In this document: positions 42,622 to 51,202 of the stretch, one piece after another
Layout of the letters: the number at the start of each line of letters is the position of its first letter
How positions within the stretch are numbered: the stretch's first letter is position 1
Source: Micrococcales bacterium
GTDB lineage: Bacteria > Actinomycetota > Actinomycetes > Actinomycetales > Cellulomonadaceae
DNA length: 64,000 nt
Assembly (NCBI GenBank): GCA_009785115.1
Contig: WQWY01000011.1
Span: 1-64,000, forward strand
Reading direction: 5' to 3'
Translations under genes and position numbers: made by a program
The notes under the pieces: generated by a model
Told to the model about the DNA's origin: nothing
The model's database searches: none
Seen by the model: only the letters and a program-made list of their open reading frames with translations

Positions 42622-45072
42622 TCAGTCCGACCCGACCTGCTCGGTCTTGCGGCTCACCGCCAGGTCGGCAGCCTCAGCGGCCTCGGCGGCTTCCAGCTCT
42701 TGCTGGTAGATCTCCGGCTCGATGGGGCCGGTGCGGTCCACCCGCGCGGCACGGAACCGAGAGATGATGACCGCGCCGAACGCGATGAACATCGCCAGCA
42801 GCGCGATCAGCACCCGGGCGAGGTGGTTGGCGTCGTCGCCCACGGAGATCACCACGACGGCCGGGGCGATGAGCAGGGCCACGAGGTTCATCACCTTGAT
42901 GAGCGGGTTGATCGCCGGGCCGGCGGTGTCCTTGAACGGGTCGCCGACCGTGTCGCCGATGACGGCGGCCGCGTGGGCCGGGGAGTTCTTCCCGCCGTGG
43001 TGACCGTCCTCGATGATCTTCTTGGCGTTGTCCCAGGCACCACCGGAGTTGGCCAGGAAGATGGCCATGAGCACACCGGTGCCGATGGCACCGGCCAGGA
43101 ACCCGGCCAACGCGCCGATGCCCAGCCCGAAGCCGACGGCGATGGGCGCGAACGCGGCGAGCAGACCGGGAGGGGCCAGCTCACGCAGCGAGTCGCGCGT
43201 GCAGATGTCGACGACGCGCCCGTACTCGGGCCGCTCGGAGCCGTCCATGATGCCGGGCCGCTCGCGGAACTGCCGGCGCACCTCGAACACGATCGCGCCC
43301 GCGGCGCGGGTCACAGCGTCGATGGCCAGGCCGGAGAACAGGAACACCGTGGCGCCACCGAGGATCACGCCGACCAGGGTCACCGGCGAGATGATCTCGT
43401 AGGAGATCATCGACGCGACCACGTCGCTCAGGTCTCCGGCAGCCATGCCGGCGTTCGCCAGCACCCTCTCGAGCTCGGTCTTCACCGCGTCGCTGTAGGC
43501 ACCGAACAGCGCGGTGGCCGCGAGCACGGCGGTCGCGATGGCGATGCCCTTGGTGATGGCCTTGGTGGTGTTGCCCACCGCGTCGAGGTCGGTGAGGATC
43601 TGCGCGCCCTCTTCGTCCACGTCGCCGGACATCTCCGCGATGCCCTGCGCGTTGTCGGAGACCGGCCCGAAGGTGTCCATCGCGACGATGACGCCGACGG
43701 TGGTCAGCAGACCGCACCCGGCCAGGGCGACGAGGAACAGCGCGAGCCACACCGAGCCGTTGGCCAGCAGGAACAGGGCGCAGATACCGGCCGCGAGGAT
43801 GCCCGCGGTGTACACGGCCGACTCGAAGCCGACGCCGATGCCGGACAGCACGACGGTGGCCGGGCCGGTCAGGGTGGTGCGCGCCACGTGCAGGGTCGGG
43901 TTGCTCGTGGTCCCGGTGAAGTACCCGGTCAGCCACAGGATGATCCCGGCCAGCAGCACCCCGACGAGCACGGCCAGCGAGGCCACCAGGCGCGGGTCAG
44001 ACAGCACGACGAGCCCGTCGGCGTGGTTCCAGAGCGCGTGGGTCTCGTCGACACCGGTGATCTGGTTGAACGTCGAGGGCAGGTAGGCGAACGCGGCGAC
44101 CGCGGCGAGCACGACGCCGACGACGGCCGAGGTGTAGAACCCGCGGTTGATCGCCTTCAGGCCCGGCTCGTCGCCTCGCACCCGGGTGATGGCGATGCCC
44201 AGCGCCGCGACCAGCGCACCGATCGCGGTCACGATCAGCGGGAACACCATGCCCTGCTCACCGAACGCGGCCTTGCCCAGGATCAGCGCGGCGACCAGCG
44301 TCACCGCGTACGACTCGAACAGGTCGGCCGCCATCCCGGCGCAGTCGCCGACGTTGTCACCGACGTTGTCAGCGATGGTCGCCGCGTTGCGGGGGTCGTC
44401 CTCGGGGATGCCCTGCTCGACCTTGCCGACCAGGTCGGCCCCGACGTCGGCGGCCTTGGTGAAGATGCCGCCACCGACACGCATGAACATCGCCAGCAGG
44501 GCGGCGCCGAAGCCGAAGCCCTCGAGCACCCCGGCAGCGCCGAGGCCGAAGATCAGCTGCACCGACGCCGCGCCGAGCAGACCCAGGCCGACGACGCTCA
44601 TGCCGACCACGCCGCCGGTGCGGAACGCGATCTGGGCACCGAGCACACGCCCGCCGGGCTTGCCGGCCGCCGCCGCGACCCGGACGTTCGCCCGGGTCGC
44701 CAGCCACATGCCGAGGAAGCCGATGCCCGCCGAGAAGGCGGCACCGAGCAGGAAGTACACCGAACGTCCGGCCTTCACACCCGCGTCGCCAGGCAGCAGC
44801 CAGAGCAGGGCGAACACCAGGACGGCGAAGAGCGCCAGGGTGCGGAACTGTCGCCGCAGGTAGGCGGACGCTCCTTCTTGCACGGCCTGGGCGATCGCCT
44901 TCATCGACACGGTGCCGTCGTCAGTCCGGAGCACCTGGCGGGCCAGCACCGCAGCCAGCACCAGGGAAGCCAGGCCCAGGGCCGCGATCACGGCGACGAT
45001 GATGGTGCTCTGTGTCTGGAGAGCACCACCAGACGTCACGAGGGGAAGGCTCGTCGGAGCGAGCAGGAACAT
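42622..45072 (-). CDS. hppA: Proton-pumping membrane pyrophosphatase (K+-insensitive type)
   Basis: HppA couples PPi hydrolysis to proton export. The 816 residues contain about 16 hydrophobic segments and the substrate-binding motif GGGIFTKAADVGADLVGKVEQGIPEDDPRNAATIADNVGDNVGD. A second conserved region has GNTTKAITKG, and the Lys in GNTTKA marks the K+-independent class (Ala in K+-dependent ones). PFKDTAGPAINPLIK near the C-terminus completes the pattern. ATG 45072 has GGAGG four bases upstream; an extension to 45129 was rejected. A TAGAAT -10-like box lies near 45151-45156. Confidence 0.96.
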   Translation of the reverse strand: MFLLAPTSLPLVTSGGALQTQSTIIVAVIAALGLASLVLAAVLARQVLRTDDGTVSMKAIAQAVQEGASAYLRRQFRTLALFAVLVFALLWLLPGDAGVKAGRSVYFLLGAAFSAGIGFLGMWLATRANVRVAAAAGKPGGRVLGAQIAFRTGGVVGMSVVGLGLLGAASVQLIFGLGAAGVLEGFGFGAALLAMFMRVGGGIFTKAADVGADLVGKVEQGIPEDDPRNAATIADNVGDNVGDCAGMAADLFESYAVTLVAALILGKAAFGEQGMVFPLIVTAIGALVAALGIAITRVRGDEPGLKAINRGFYTSAVVGVVLAAVAAFAYLPSTFNQITGVDETHALWNHADGLVVLSDPRLVASLAVLVGVLLAGIILWLTGYFTGTTSNPTLHVARTTLTGPATVVLSGIGVGFESAVYTAGILAAGICALFLLANGSVWLALFLVALAGCGLLTTVGVIVAMDTFGPVSDNAQGIAEMSGDVDEEGAQILTDLDAVGNTTKAITKGIAIATAVLAATALFGAYSDAVKTELERVLANAGMAAGDLSDVVASMISYEIISPVTLVGVILGGATVFLFSGLAIDAVTRAAGAIVFEVRRQFRERPGIMDGSERPEYGRVVDICTRDSLRELAPPGLLAAFAPIAVGFGLGIGALAGFLAGAIGTGVLMAIFLANSGGAWDNAKKIIEDGHHGGKNSPAHAAAVIGDTVGDPFKDTAGPAINPLIKVMNLVALLIAPAVVVISVGDDANHLARVLIALLAMFIAFGAVIISRFRAARVDRTGPIEPEIYQQELEAAEAAEAADLAVSRKTEQVGSD

Positions 45073-45310
45073 ACGTCCTCCATCATGAGGCAGGGTCCGC
45101 ACCACTGTGGGTGTCCCGTCGGACGGCATCGTCGCCAGACCGATCTGAGGATTCTAGTGGGATGAATAAGCTTCCCAGGGGGTCACCAGACAGAAGTTAA
45201 CCCGTTCTTCCACGGCTGACCAGCCCAGACACCGCCCAGCAGGCACGCTGAAGGCGCTCGCCACCGTCCGCTCCCCCAGATGGCCTACTGGGCAGACTGG
45301 TACAAAAGGG

Positions 45311-45952
45311 TCAGATGGTCCACTGGTCGTGGACGACGCCGAGGAGACGGTAGGTCCCGTCGATCTCACGGAAGACCAGGCGGAGGGCTGACCAGGTGTG
45401 GTCGTCGCTCGGGAAGGCGTACTCGACCCACTGGGCGTCCGGCCCGAAAAACTCGGGGATGTTGCTCAGCGTGTTGCCGCCGACCTGGTACTCGTTCTCG
45501 GCCACGAGCGGGGCGGCGGTGTAGTCGCGGTCCCAGACGAAGCGCTCCCAGTAGTCGGCGAAGGTCAGCTCGATCGGCTCGCCGCTGCCGTCCCAGTGCC
45601 CCCACACGTAGGTCGTGCTCGCCGTCGCGCCCAGCCGCTCGACCTCTTCCGCGTCGAGCCGGATCGGGTAGTCCTGGATGTACGCGTAGGGCGAGAAGAC
45701 GAGCCCCTCGTCGGGATCCATCATCTCGAGCAGCGTCAGGTAGCTCTGGTCGTCCAGGTCTTCCAGGTCCCTCAACGCCTCCAGGGCGCGGTCGGCGGCG
45801 CCGCGCAACGAGGTCGAGTCGACCGCAGAGCCCGAGCCCACCCCAGGCGAGCCACCGGGAGAGGCGGTAGACACGATCTCAGGGATGTCGGAGCACCCTG
45901 CCATGCCGACCGCCAGGGCCACGACCACCACGAACCGTCCCGCTCTACGCAC
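45311..45952 (-). CDS. Lipoprotein of unknown function
   Basis: This 213-residue predicted lipoprotein has a signal peptide (RFVVVVALAVGMAGC) with lipobox MAGC at about residue 20, a Gly/Ser linker, and a mature alpha/beta domain with a charged helix (ALRDLEDLDDQSYLTLLEMMDPDEG) and aromatic-rich strands (TYVWGHWDGSGEPIELTFADYWERFVWDRDY, AQWVEYAFPSDDHTW). I do not recognise the fold; the C-terminal half looks like a ligand-binding or enzyme-like beta domain. The stop lies about 240 bp from the divergent hppA start. Confidence 0.65.
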   Translation of the reverse strand: MRRAGRFVVVVALAVGMAGCSDIPEIVSTASPGGSPGVGSGSAVDSTSLRGAADRALEALRDLEDLDDQSYLTLLEMMDPDEGLVFSPYAYIQDYPIRLDAEEVERLGATASTTYVWGHWDGSGEPIELTFADYWERFVWDRDYTAAPLVAENEYQVGGNTLSNIPEFFGPDAQWVEYAFPSDDHTWSALRLVFREIDGTYRLLGVVHDQWTI

Positions 45953-46001
45953 AGGCCTAGCCTGCCAGAACCAAGACCGCCGCGAGGGTGAAGGCCGCGG
46001 G

Positions 46002-46068
46002 CTATGAGCGCGCGGCGGTGAGGCGCTGCTGGTAGGTGGGGGTGGTCGTGGACACCGAGGGCACGCAG
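46002..46068 (-). pseudogene. Remnant of an nrdG 3' end
   Basis: These 67 bases align with the real nrdG 3' end (47580-47624 plus 47657-47678). The first 45 bases match at 37 positions, then 32 bases are missing, then 21 of 22 match. Both read toward the same stop codon: the remnant encodes TTPTYQQRLTAARS and the gene encodes TTPTYQARLAAARS. The divergence suggests a copy from a related strain rather than a fresh duplication. Confidence 0.7.
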
Positions 46069-46223
46069 CTCACCCTGGCCGAGGGAACGGGGGTCCGGTG
46101 TCCGCACAACCGCCGTCCGCTGTGCCGCGTCCCAACGAGCCCAGGTCCGCGTTTCGACGAGCTGAAGGTCGCGTTTCTGCGGATTGGCTTGCTGGCCACA
46201 CGTTGGTCAGGCACTCTTGACGT

Positions 46224-47495
46224 GTGGACACGCTGATCCCGAGGCACGCGGAGGGCCTGGCGCGCGAGCTTCTCGACCTGTTCCCCGGCCTGGTGGTCGA
46301 AGGTGCGCGACAAGTCGGCAAGAGCACCCTCGCGGCCATGCTCGTCCAGGGACGTGACGCGACCGTCCTCAACCTGGACGACGAACCCACCCGCACGGTG
46401 GCGGTGTCTGACCCACAGTGGTTCGTCGCGCAGGCGGGATCGGGAATCCTGGTGATCGACGAGATACAGCGCGTCCCTGAGCTGACCCTGGCGGTCAAGG
46501 CCGCCATCGACCGCGACCAGCGCCCAGGACGCTTCGTCCTCACCGGCTCGGCGTCGCTGCTGCGGGTGCGGGGGCTTGCTGACAGCCTCGCGGGCAGGGC
46601 TGGCAGGCTCACCCTGTTCGGCCTGAGCCAAGGTGAACGAGAGCGGAGGCTGGACGACTTCGTGGCGACGGTCGCCGCTTCCTTGGCAGACGGGCGCGAC
46701 GAACAGCTGACCGCGTTCACCAGCCAGACCGCGCGGGAAGACTACGCCCAGCGGGTGTGTACCGGTGGGTATCCCCGCGTTCAGGGACTGCCAGAGCGCT
46801 CCCGCAGGCTGTGGCTGGATGCTTATGTGGACGGGCTGGTCCACCGCGACCTGGCCGAGCTGCGGCGCGAGTACGACCCCCGCAGAGCGATGGCGGTCCT
46901 GCGGTTCTTGGCTGCACGACCATCGGCAGAGCTGGTCAAGGCGAGGCTGGCCCAGGATGCCGAGCTGCCAGCCAGCACGGCCACCGGCTACCTAGACCTC
47001 TTGGAGGCTGTCGGCCTGACCACCGTGCTTCCGTCATGGACCACCAACCTGACCAGACGGCAGACCAAGCGCGCGAAAACCCTGCTGCTGGACTCGGGCC
47101 TGGCCGCACGGTTGAGCCGACTGACAGCCGACCACCTCAGCCAGGTCCGATACAGCGAGTCCTTCGGGGCGTTGCTGGAGTCCTTCGTCACCGCCGAGCT
47201 GCTGAGACAACGAACCTGGTCCGCCGAAGAATACGAGCTGTTCCACTACCGCGACCGTGACGGCAGCGAGGTCGACCTCGTGATCGAGCTGGCCGACGGG
47301 CGTGTCATCGGCATCGAGGTCAAAGCCTCGACGACGTACCGCGGAGACCAGTTCAACGGTCTGCGCACGATGCGCGACCTCCTGGGCGACCGCTTCGCAG
47401 GCGGCTTCGTCCTCTCGACAGCCACCACCGGCTACCGCTACTCCGACCGTCTGTACGGACTCCCCGTCTCAGCCCTGTGGTCGCTCGGCACCTGA
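46224..47495 (+). CDS. AAA ATPase with DUF4143 (AAA_14 type)
   Basis: This 423-residue ATPase belongs to the AAA_14/DUF4143 family, common as isolated mobile genes. Walker A is GARQVGKSTLA (about residues 28-38), Walker B VIDEIQRVPEL, and sensor LTGSASLLR. The C-terminal DUF4143 half contains EVDLVIELADGRVIGIEVKAS, a PD-(D/E)xK-like nuclease motif. The start is GTG 46224 with no clear ribosome site. It is transcribed against nrdG and lies between two copies of the nrdG 3' end, indicating arrival by recombination. Its function is not established. Confidence 0.85.
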   Translation: MDTLIPRHAEGLARELLDLFPGLVVEGARQVGKSTLAAMLVQGRDATVLNLDDEPTRTVAVSDPQWFVAQAGSGILVIDEIQRVPELTLAVKAAIDRDQRPGRFVLTGSASLLRVRGLADSLAGRAGRLTLFGLSQGERERRLDDFVATVAASLADGRDEQLTAFTSQTAREDYAQRVCTGGYPRVQGLPERSRRLWLDAYVDGLVHRDLAELRREYDPRRAMAVLRFLAARPSAELVKARLAQDAELPASTATGYLDLLEAVGLTTVLPSWTTNLTRRQTKRAKTLLLDSGLAARLSRLTADHLSQVRYSESFGALLESFVTAELLRQRTWSAEEYELFHYRDRDGSEVDLVIELADGRVIGIEVKASTTYRGDQFNGLRTMRDLLGDRFAGGFVLSTATTGYRYSDRLYGLPVSALWSLGT

Positions 47496-47579
47496 ACCAG
47501 CATGGAAGGCACTTGAGCGACAAGGTTGTGCACATCCAATTCGCATACCGCGGGGCTTGTCGACTGCGCGTGCGTCCAG

Positions 47580-48245
47580 CTACGAGCGTGCGGCAGCAAG
47601 GCGGGCCTGGTAGGTGGGGGTGGTGCCGTCGGGGCGGACGGTCTGGAGGGTGTGGTCGCGGACACCGAGGGCACGCAGGGTTGTGGTGAGCTCAGTGACG
47701 TCGGTGTCGTCGAGCACCGTGGGGTCGACGGTGGTGCGGACCTGGAGGGGCACGCCCGCGTCGAGAGCCAGGCGCAGCGAACGGAAGGCGGCGTCGGCGC
47801 TGGCGGTCGGGCCACCGACACCGGTGATCGCGCGGTAGAGGCGGGCCGGGGCCTTGATGTCGAGCCCTACCCAGTCCACGAACGGCAAGACCCGGGCGAG
47901 AGCCTCCGGGTAGGCGCCCGCGGTGTGCAGACCCACGCTGAAGCCCCGGTCGCGCACCTGACGGGCCGCGTCGACCAGACCAGCCTGACGGGTCGGCTCC
48001 CCACCGGAGAACACCACCCCGTCCAGCAGACCGGCACGCTGGTCGAGCAGGTCGACCACTTCGCTCCACCCGACGACGCCGGGGGCCTGAGGGTCCAGGA
48101 TCGCGGCGTTGTGGCAGTACCCGCACCGCCACGGGCACCCCTGCAAGAACACCGTCGCCACCAGCCGATCCGGCCAGTCGCACGTAGACAGGGGAACAAG
48201 ACCAGCGATCGCCAGCCCCTCGGCTTCGGAAGGCCGAACGCTCAC
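47580..48245 (-). CDS. nrdG: Anaerobic ribonucleotide reductase activating protein
   Basis: NrdG is the radical-SAM activase that makes the glycyl radical on NrdD. The 221 residues have the radical-SAM Cys motif CPWRCGYC (CxxxCxxC), GVVFSGGEPTRQ (GGE), and a partial TIM-barrel with GLHTAGAYPEAL and VDWVGLDIKAP. GTG 48245 has GGGAGG seven bases upstream; a TTG further up lies inside the ribosome site. It is longer than the minimal E. coli NrdG, resembling the pyruvate-formate-lyase-activase-like form. It is separated from nrdD by a large palindrome. Confidence 0.93.
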   Translation of the reverse strand: MSVRPSEAEGLAIAGLVPLSTCDWPDRLVATVFLQGCPWRCGYCHNAAILDPQAPGVVGWSEVVDLLDQRAGLLDGVVFSGGEPTRQAGLVDAARQVRDRGFSVGLHTAGAYPEALARVLPFVDWVGLDIKAPARLYRAITGVGGPTASADAAFRSLRLALDAGVPLQVRTTVDPTVLDDTDVTELTTTLRALGVRDHTLQTVRPDGTTPTYQARLAAARS

Positions 48246-48379
48246 CGCACCACCTCCCAACCCCCTGACCTCACCTCAATAGCGCGTGCCGCCCCCACCA
48301 ACCCCTGACCACCGTCCCCCGCACCGACGGTGACCCCTGCACCTGCCGACCCACGACTGTCGTCAGGTGGGCCGAAGAA

Positions 48380-48478
48380 GCGGGTCGGATCGTGGTGCCG
48401 CCGCGCTGGCTTCCGGGGCTGGCGGGAGCCCGGCTCTGCCGGGCGAGGGTCGCGCGGCGGCACCACGATCCGACCCGC
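48380..48478. repeat. Large palindromic element between nrdG and nrdD
   Basis: A perfect 27-bp inverted repeat (48380-48406 with 48452-48478; the left arm begins GCGGGTCGGATCGTGGTGCC) surrounds a 45-base centre, which holds a second hairpin, GCCCGG (48428-48433) with CCGGGC (48439-48444). There is no T-tract. It resembles REP/MITE-type palindromes more than a simple terminator, and part of the arm (GGTCGG..GTGGTGC) recurs in the palindrome inside the helicase gene. Confidence 0.7.
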
Positions 48479-48504
48479 GCCCCCGACCACCCTGGCAAGC
48501 ACCG

Positions 48505-50295
48505 TCACCCAGCAAAAGCCGGCTCGAGGAACGGCACGCGCTCCGCCTGCTCCCCCTTCTTGCCGACGTTGAAGCTCGACACGGGGCGGTGGTAGCCCAT
48601 GACGCGGGTCCACACCTCGGTGTCGGTGCCGCAGTCGGGGCAGGTCGGCTGCTCGCCGTCGAGGTATCCGTGCGCGACGCAGATCGAGAACGTGGGGGTC
48701 ACCGTGAGGTAGGGCAGATGAAAGCGCGTCAGCGCCCGGCGCACCAGCGTCTTGCAGGCGGCGGCGGACGACACCCTCTCTGACATGTACAGGTGCAGCA
48801 CGGTGCCGCCGGTGTACTTCGTCTGGAGCTCGTCCTGGCGGGTCAGGGCCTCGAACGGGTCGTCGGTGAAGCCGACAGGCAGCTGGGAGGAGTTGGTGTA
48901 GTACGGGTTGACGTCCGTGCCGGCCTGGAGGATGGCAGGGAAGCGCTTGCGGTCCTCCTTGGCGAACCGGTAGGTGGTGCCCTCGGCGGGGGTGGCCTCG
49001 AGGTTGTACAGGTTCCCGGTCTTCTCCTGGAGCTCGACCATCCGTTCGCGCACGTGGTCGAGCACGCGCACGGCCATGGCGTGGCCGTCCGGGTCGGTGA
49101 TGTCGAGCGCGTCGCCGGTGAAGTTGCGGATCATCTCGTTGATCCCGTTGACGCCGATCGTGGAGAAGTGGCTGTCCAGGCTGCCGAGGTAGCGCTTGGT
49201 GTACGGGAACAGCCCGTGGTCCATGAGAGCGGTGATCGTGCGTCGTTTGAGCTCCAGCGACTCCCCGGCCAGGTCGACCAGCCGGTCGAGGGCGGCGATC
49301 AGCCCGGGCTCGTCGCCGGCGTGGGTGTACCCGAGCCGGGCACAGTTGACGGTCACCACACCGACCGAGCCGGTCTGCTCGCCGGAGCCGAACAGCCCGT
49401 TGCCGCGCTTGAGCAGCTCACGCAGGTCCAGCTGGAGGCGGCAGCACATGGACCGCACGTCGCCGGGCTCCATGTCGGAGTTGATGAAGTTCTGGAAGTA
49501 CGGCAGGCCGTACTTCGCGGTCATCGCGAACAGCAGGTCGGTGTTGGGTGAGTCCCAGTCGAAGTCGGCGGTGATGTTGTAGGTCGGGATGGGGAAGGTG
49601 AACACCCGGCCCGAGGCGTCCCCGGCGGTCATCACCTCCATGTAGGCACGGTTGATGAGGTCCATCTCTGGTTGGAGGTCGCCGTAGGTGAAGCCGCACG
49701 GCTCGTCTCCGACGAAGACGACCTCGTCGCGCAGGTCGGCCGGGCACACCCAGTCGAACGTCAGGTTGGTGAACGGGGTCTGGGTACCCCAGCGGCTCGG
49801 CACGTTGAGGTTGTAGATGAGCTCTTGGACGCCCTGGCGCACCTGCTCGTAGGTCATGTCGTCGAGCCGCACGTACGGGGCCATGAAGGTGTCGAAGGAG
49901 CTGAACGCCTGGGCGCCGGCCCACTCGTTCTGCATGGTGCCGAGGAAGTTCACGATCTGGCCGATGGCCGAGCTGAAGTGCTTCGGCGCGGTCGCCTCGA
50001 CCTTGCCTGGCACCCCGTTGAACCCCTCGGCCAGCAGGCGCCGCAGCGACCACCCGGCGCAGTAGCCGGAGAGCATGTCGAGGTCGTGGATGTGCAGGTC
50101 TCCCTCACGGTGCGCCTGCCCGACCTCGGGCGGATACACCTGGGAGAGCCAGTAGTTGGCGATCACCTTGCCGGCGGTGTTGAGGATCAGCCCACCGAGC
50201 GAGTAGCCCTGGTTGGCGTTGGCGTTGACGCGCCAGTCGCTGCGGTCCAGGTACTCGTCGATGCTGGCTGCGACGTCGACGGTGACGGGTTCGGT
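48505..50295 (-). CDS. nrdD: Anaerobic ribonucleoside-triphosphate reductase
   Basis: This is a class III, oxygen-sensitive ribonucleotide reductase. It has 596 residues from TTG 50295 (GGGGGAG six bases before); GTG 50340 would add 15. Conserved parts include NANANQGYSLGGL, HIHDLDMLSGYCAGWSL, MCCRLQLDLREL (active-site Cys), and the C-terminal zinc/glycyl-radical region CVAHGYL, TCPDCG, RVMGYHRPVSSFNVGKK (radical Gly in RVMGY). The N-terminal ATP-cone found in many NrdD proteins is absent, so allosteric control by dATP may be lost. It implies growth under anoxia. Confidence 0.95.
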   Translation of the reverse strand, partial: TEPVTVDVAASIDEYLDRSDWRVNANANQGYSLGGLILNTAGKVIANYWLSQVYPPEVGQAHREGDLHIHDLDMLSGYCAGWSLRRLLAEGFNGVPGKVEATAPKHFSSAIGQIVNFLGTMQNEWAGAQAFSSFDTFMAPYVRLDDMTYEQVRQGVQELIYNLNVPSRWGTQTPFTNLTFDWVCPADLRDEVVFVGDEPCGFTYGDLQPEMDLINRAYMEVMTAGDASGRVFTFPIPTYNITADFDWDSPNTDLLFAMTAKYGLPYFQNFINSDMEPGDVRSMCCRLQLDLRELLKRGNGLFGSGEQTGSVGVVTVNCARLGYTHAGDEPGLIAALDRLVDLAGESLELKRRTITALMDHGLFPYTKRYLGSLDSHFSTIGVNGINEMIRNFTGDALDITDPDGHAMAVRVLDHVRERMVELQEKTGNLYNLEATPAEGTTYRFAKEDRKRFPAILQAGTDVNPYYTNSSQLPVGFTDDPFEALTRQDELQTKYTGGTVLHLYMSERVSSAAACKTLVRRALTRFHLPYLTVTPTFSICVAHGYLDGEQPTCPDCGTDTEVWTRVMGYHRPVSSFNVGKKGEQAERVPFLEPAFAG

Positions 50296-50347
50296 CAAGG
50301 CTTGCTCCCCCGAGATGTTGTGCCTGATGGGGTCACGCACCCCTAGA

Positions 50348-50397
50348 TGTAGTAATTACACGCCGAGGATTCGACCCATCACGGGGACGTACGTCCC
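50348..50397 (-). promoter_or_regulatory. Upstream region of nrdD with two palindromes
   Basis: TGTAGTAATTACA (50348-50360) is an imperfect AT-rich palindrome and GGGACGTACGTCCC (50384-50397) is a perfect 14-bp palindrome. Both lie 50-100 bp before the nrdD start, in the -10/-35 zone. No FNR half-sites are present. They could bind an NrdR-like or redox regulator, but this is not established. Confidence 0.4.
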
Positions 50398-50539
50398 AAG
50401 CCTGGCACCACCGTCGGCCAGCTGGCGCGGCCCACCGCGTCTACCTCGCCGCACAGCCCTGTCTCACCGCGCGGCCATGCCTCACCACGCCGTCACACCG
50501 CGCAGCCACAACACCCCGCGCGGCCCCAGCAGCGGGCGG

Positions 50540-51202
50540 TCACGCCCCGGCCACACCCCACTCGTAGGCCCTGGCCACCAGCTGGGCGCGGGAGACGCAC
50601 CCTGTGCGGGAGAGCAGCCCGTGCACCTGAGCCTTGACCGCCGACTCCGACAGCCCGAGCTCGACGCCGATCTGGCGGTTGGTCCTCCCTCGGGCGAGCG
50701 CGACGAGCACCTTCCGGTCGCGCTCGGAGAGGCTCACCGGGATCGTCACCGGCGCCTGAGCGGTCACCGAGTCCAGGTCGCGCCAACGCCGCACCAGGCG
50801 TCCGGTCACCTTGGGGTCCACGACGCTCTCCCCACGGCTCACCGCCTGGACCGTGGAGATCAAGGTCGCCGGCTCGGAGTCCTTCAGCAGGAAGGCGTCA
50901 GCACCGGCGCGCAGGGCGCCGACCAGGTATTCCTCGTCGTCGAAGGTGGTCAGCACGAGGATGCGCACCGCGGCGGTGCGCGGGTCGGCGCGCAGCCGGC
51001 GGGTGGCCTCGACCCCGTCCATACCTGGCATCCGCACGTCGAGCACCACCACGTCGGGCTGGCGCGCGAGCACCTCCGTGAGGCACCCCTCCCCGTCGCC
51101 CGCCTCACCGACCGTCTCGATGCCGGGCTCGTGGTCGAGGATCATCCGCAGCCCCATCCGGATGGTCGGCTGATCGTCCACGACGACGACGCGCACGCTC
51201 AT
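50540..51202 (-). CDS. NarL/LuxR-family response regulator
   Basis: This 220-residue regulator has a receiver domain (VVVVDDQPTIR, phospho-Asp in VVLDVRMPGMDG, Lys-type FLLKDSEP) and a C-terminal LuxR helix-turn-helix (LSERDRKVLVALARGRTNRQIGVELGLSESAVKAQVHGLL). It overlaps the kinase gene stop (ATGA), so it is translationally coupled to the sensor. Its targets are unknown. The receiver and HTH residues are intact. Confidence 0.92.
   Translation of the reverse strand: MSVRVVVVDDQPTIRMGLRMILDHEPGIETVGEAGDGEGCLTEVLARQPDVVVLDVRMPGMDGVEATRRLRADPRTAAVRILVLTTFDDEEYLVGALRAGADAFLLKDSEPATLISTVQAVSRGESVVDPKVTGRLVRRWRDLDSVTAQAPVTIPVSLSERDRKVLVALARGRTNRQIGVELGLSESAVKAQVHGLLSRTGCVSRAQLVARAYEWGVAGA

Noticed and set aside
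42565..45165. 866-residue plus-strand open frame opposite hppA
   Set aside because: Shadow of the pyrophosphatase; repetitive Asp/Gly/His/Arg composition typical of antisense frames in high-GC DNA.
46002..46844. 280-residue minus-strand frame opposite the AAA ATPase
   Set aside because: Mostly antisense of the ATPase; only its last 14 or so codons are meaningful, as the nrdG remnant.
50341..50400. FNR/CRP-type operator upstream of nrdD
   Set aside because: No TTGAT...ATCAA or TGTGA...TCACA half-sites; only the palindromes listed are present.
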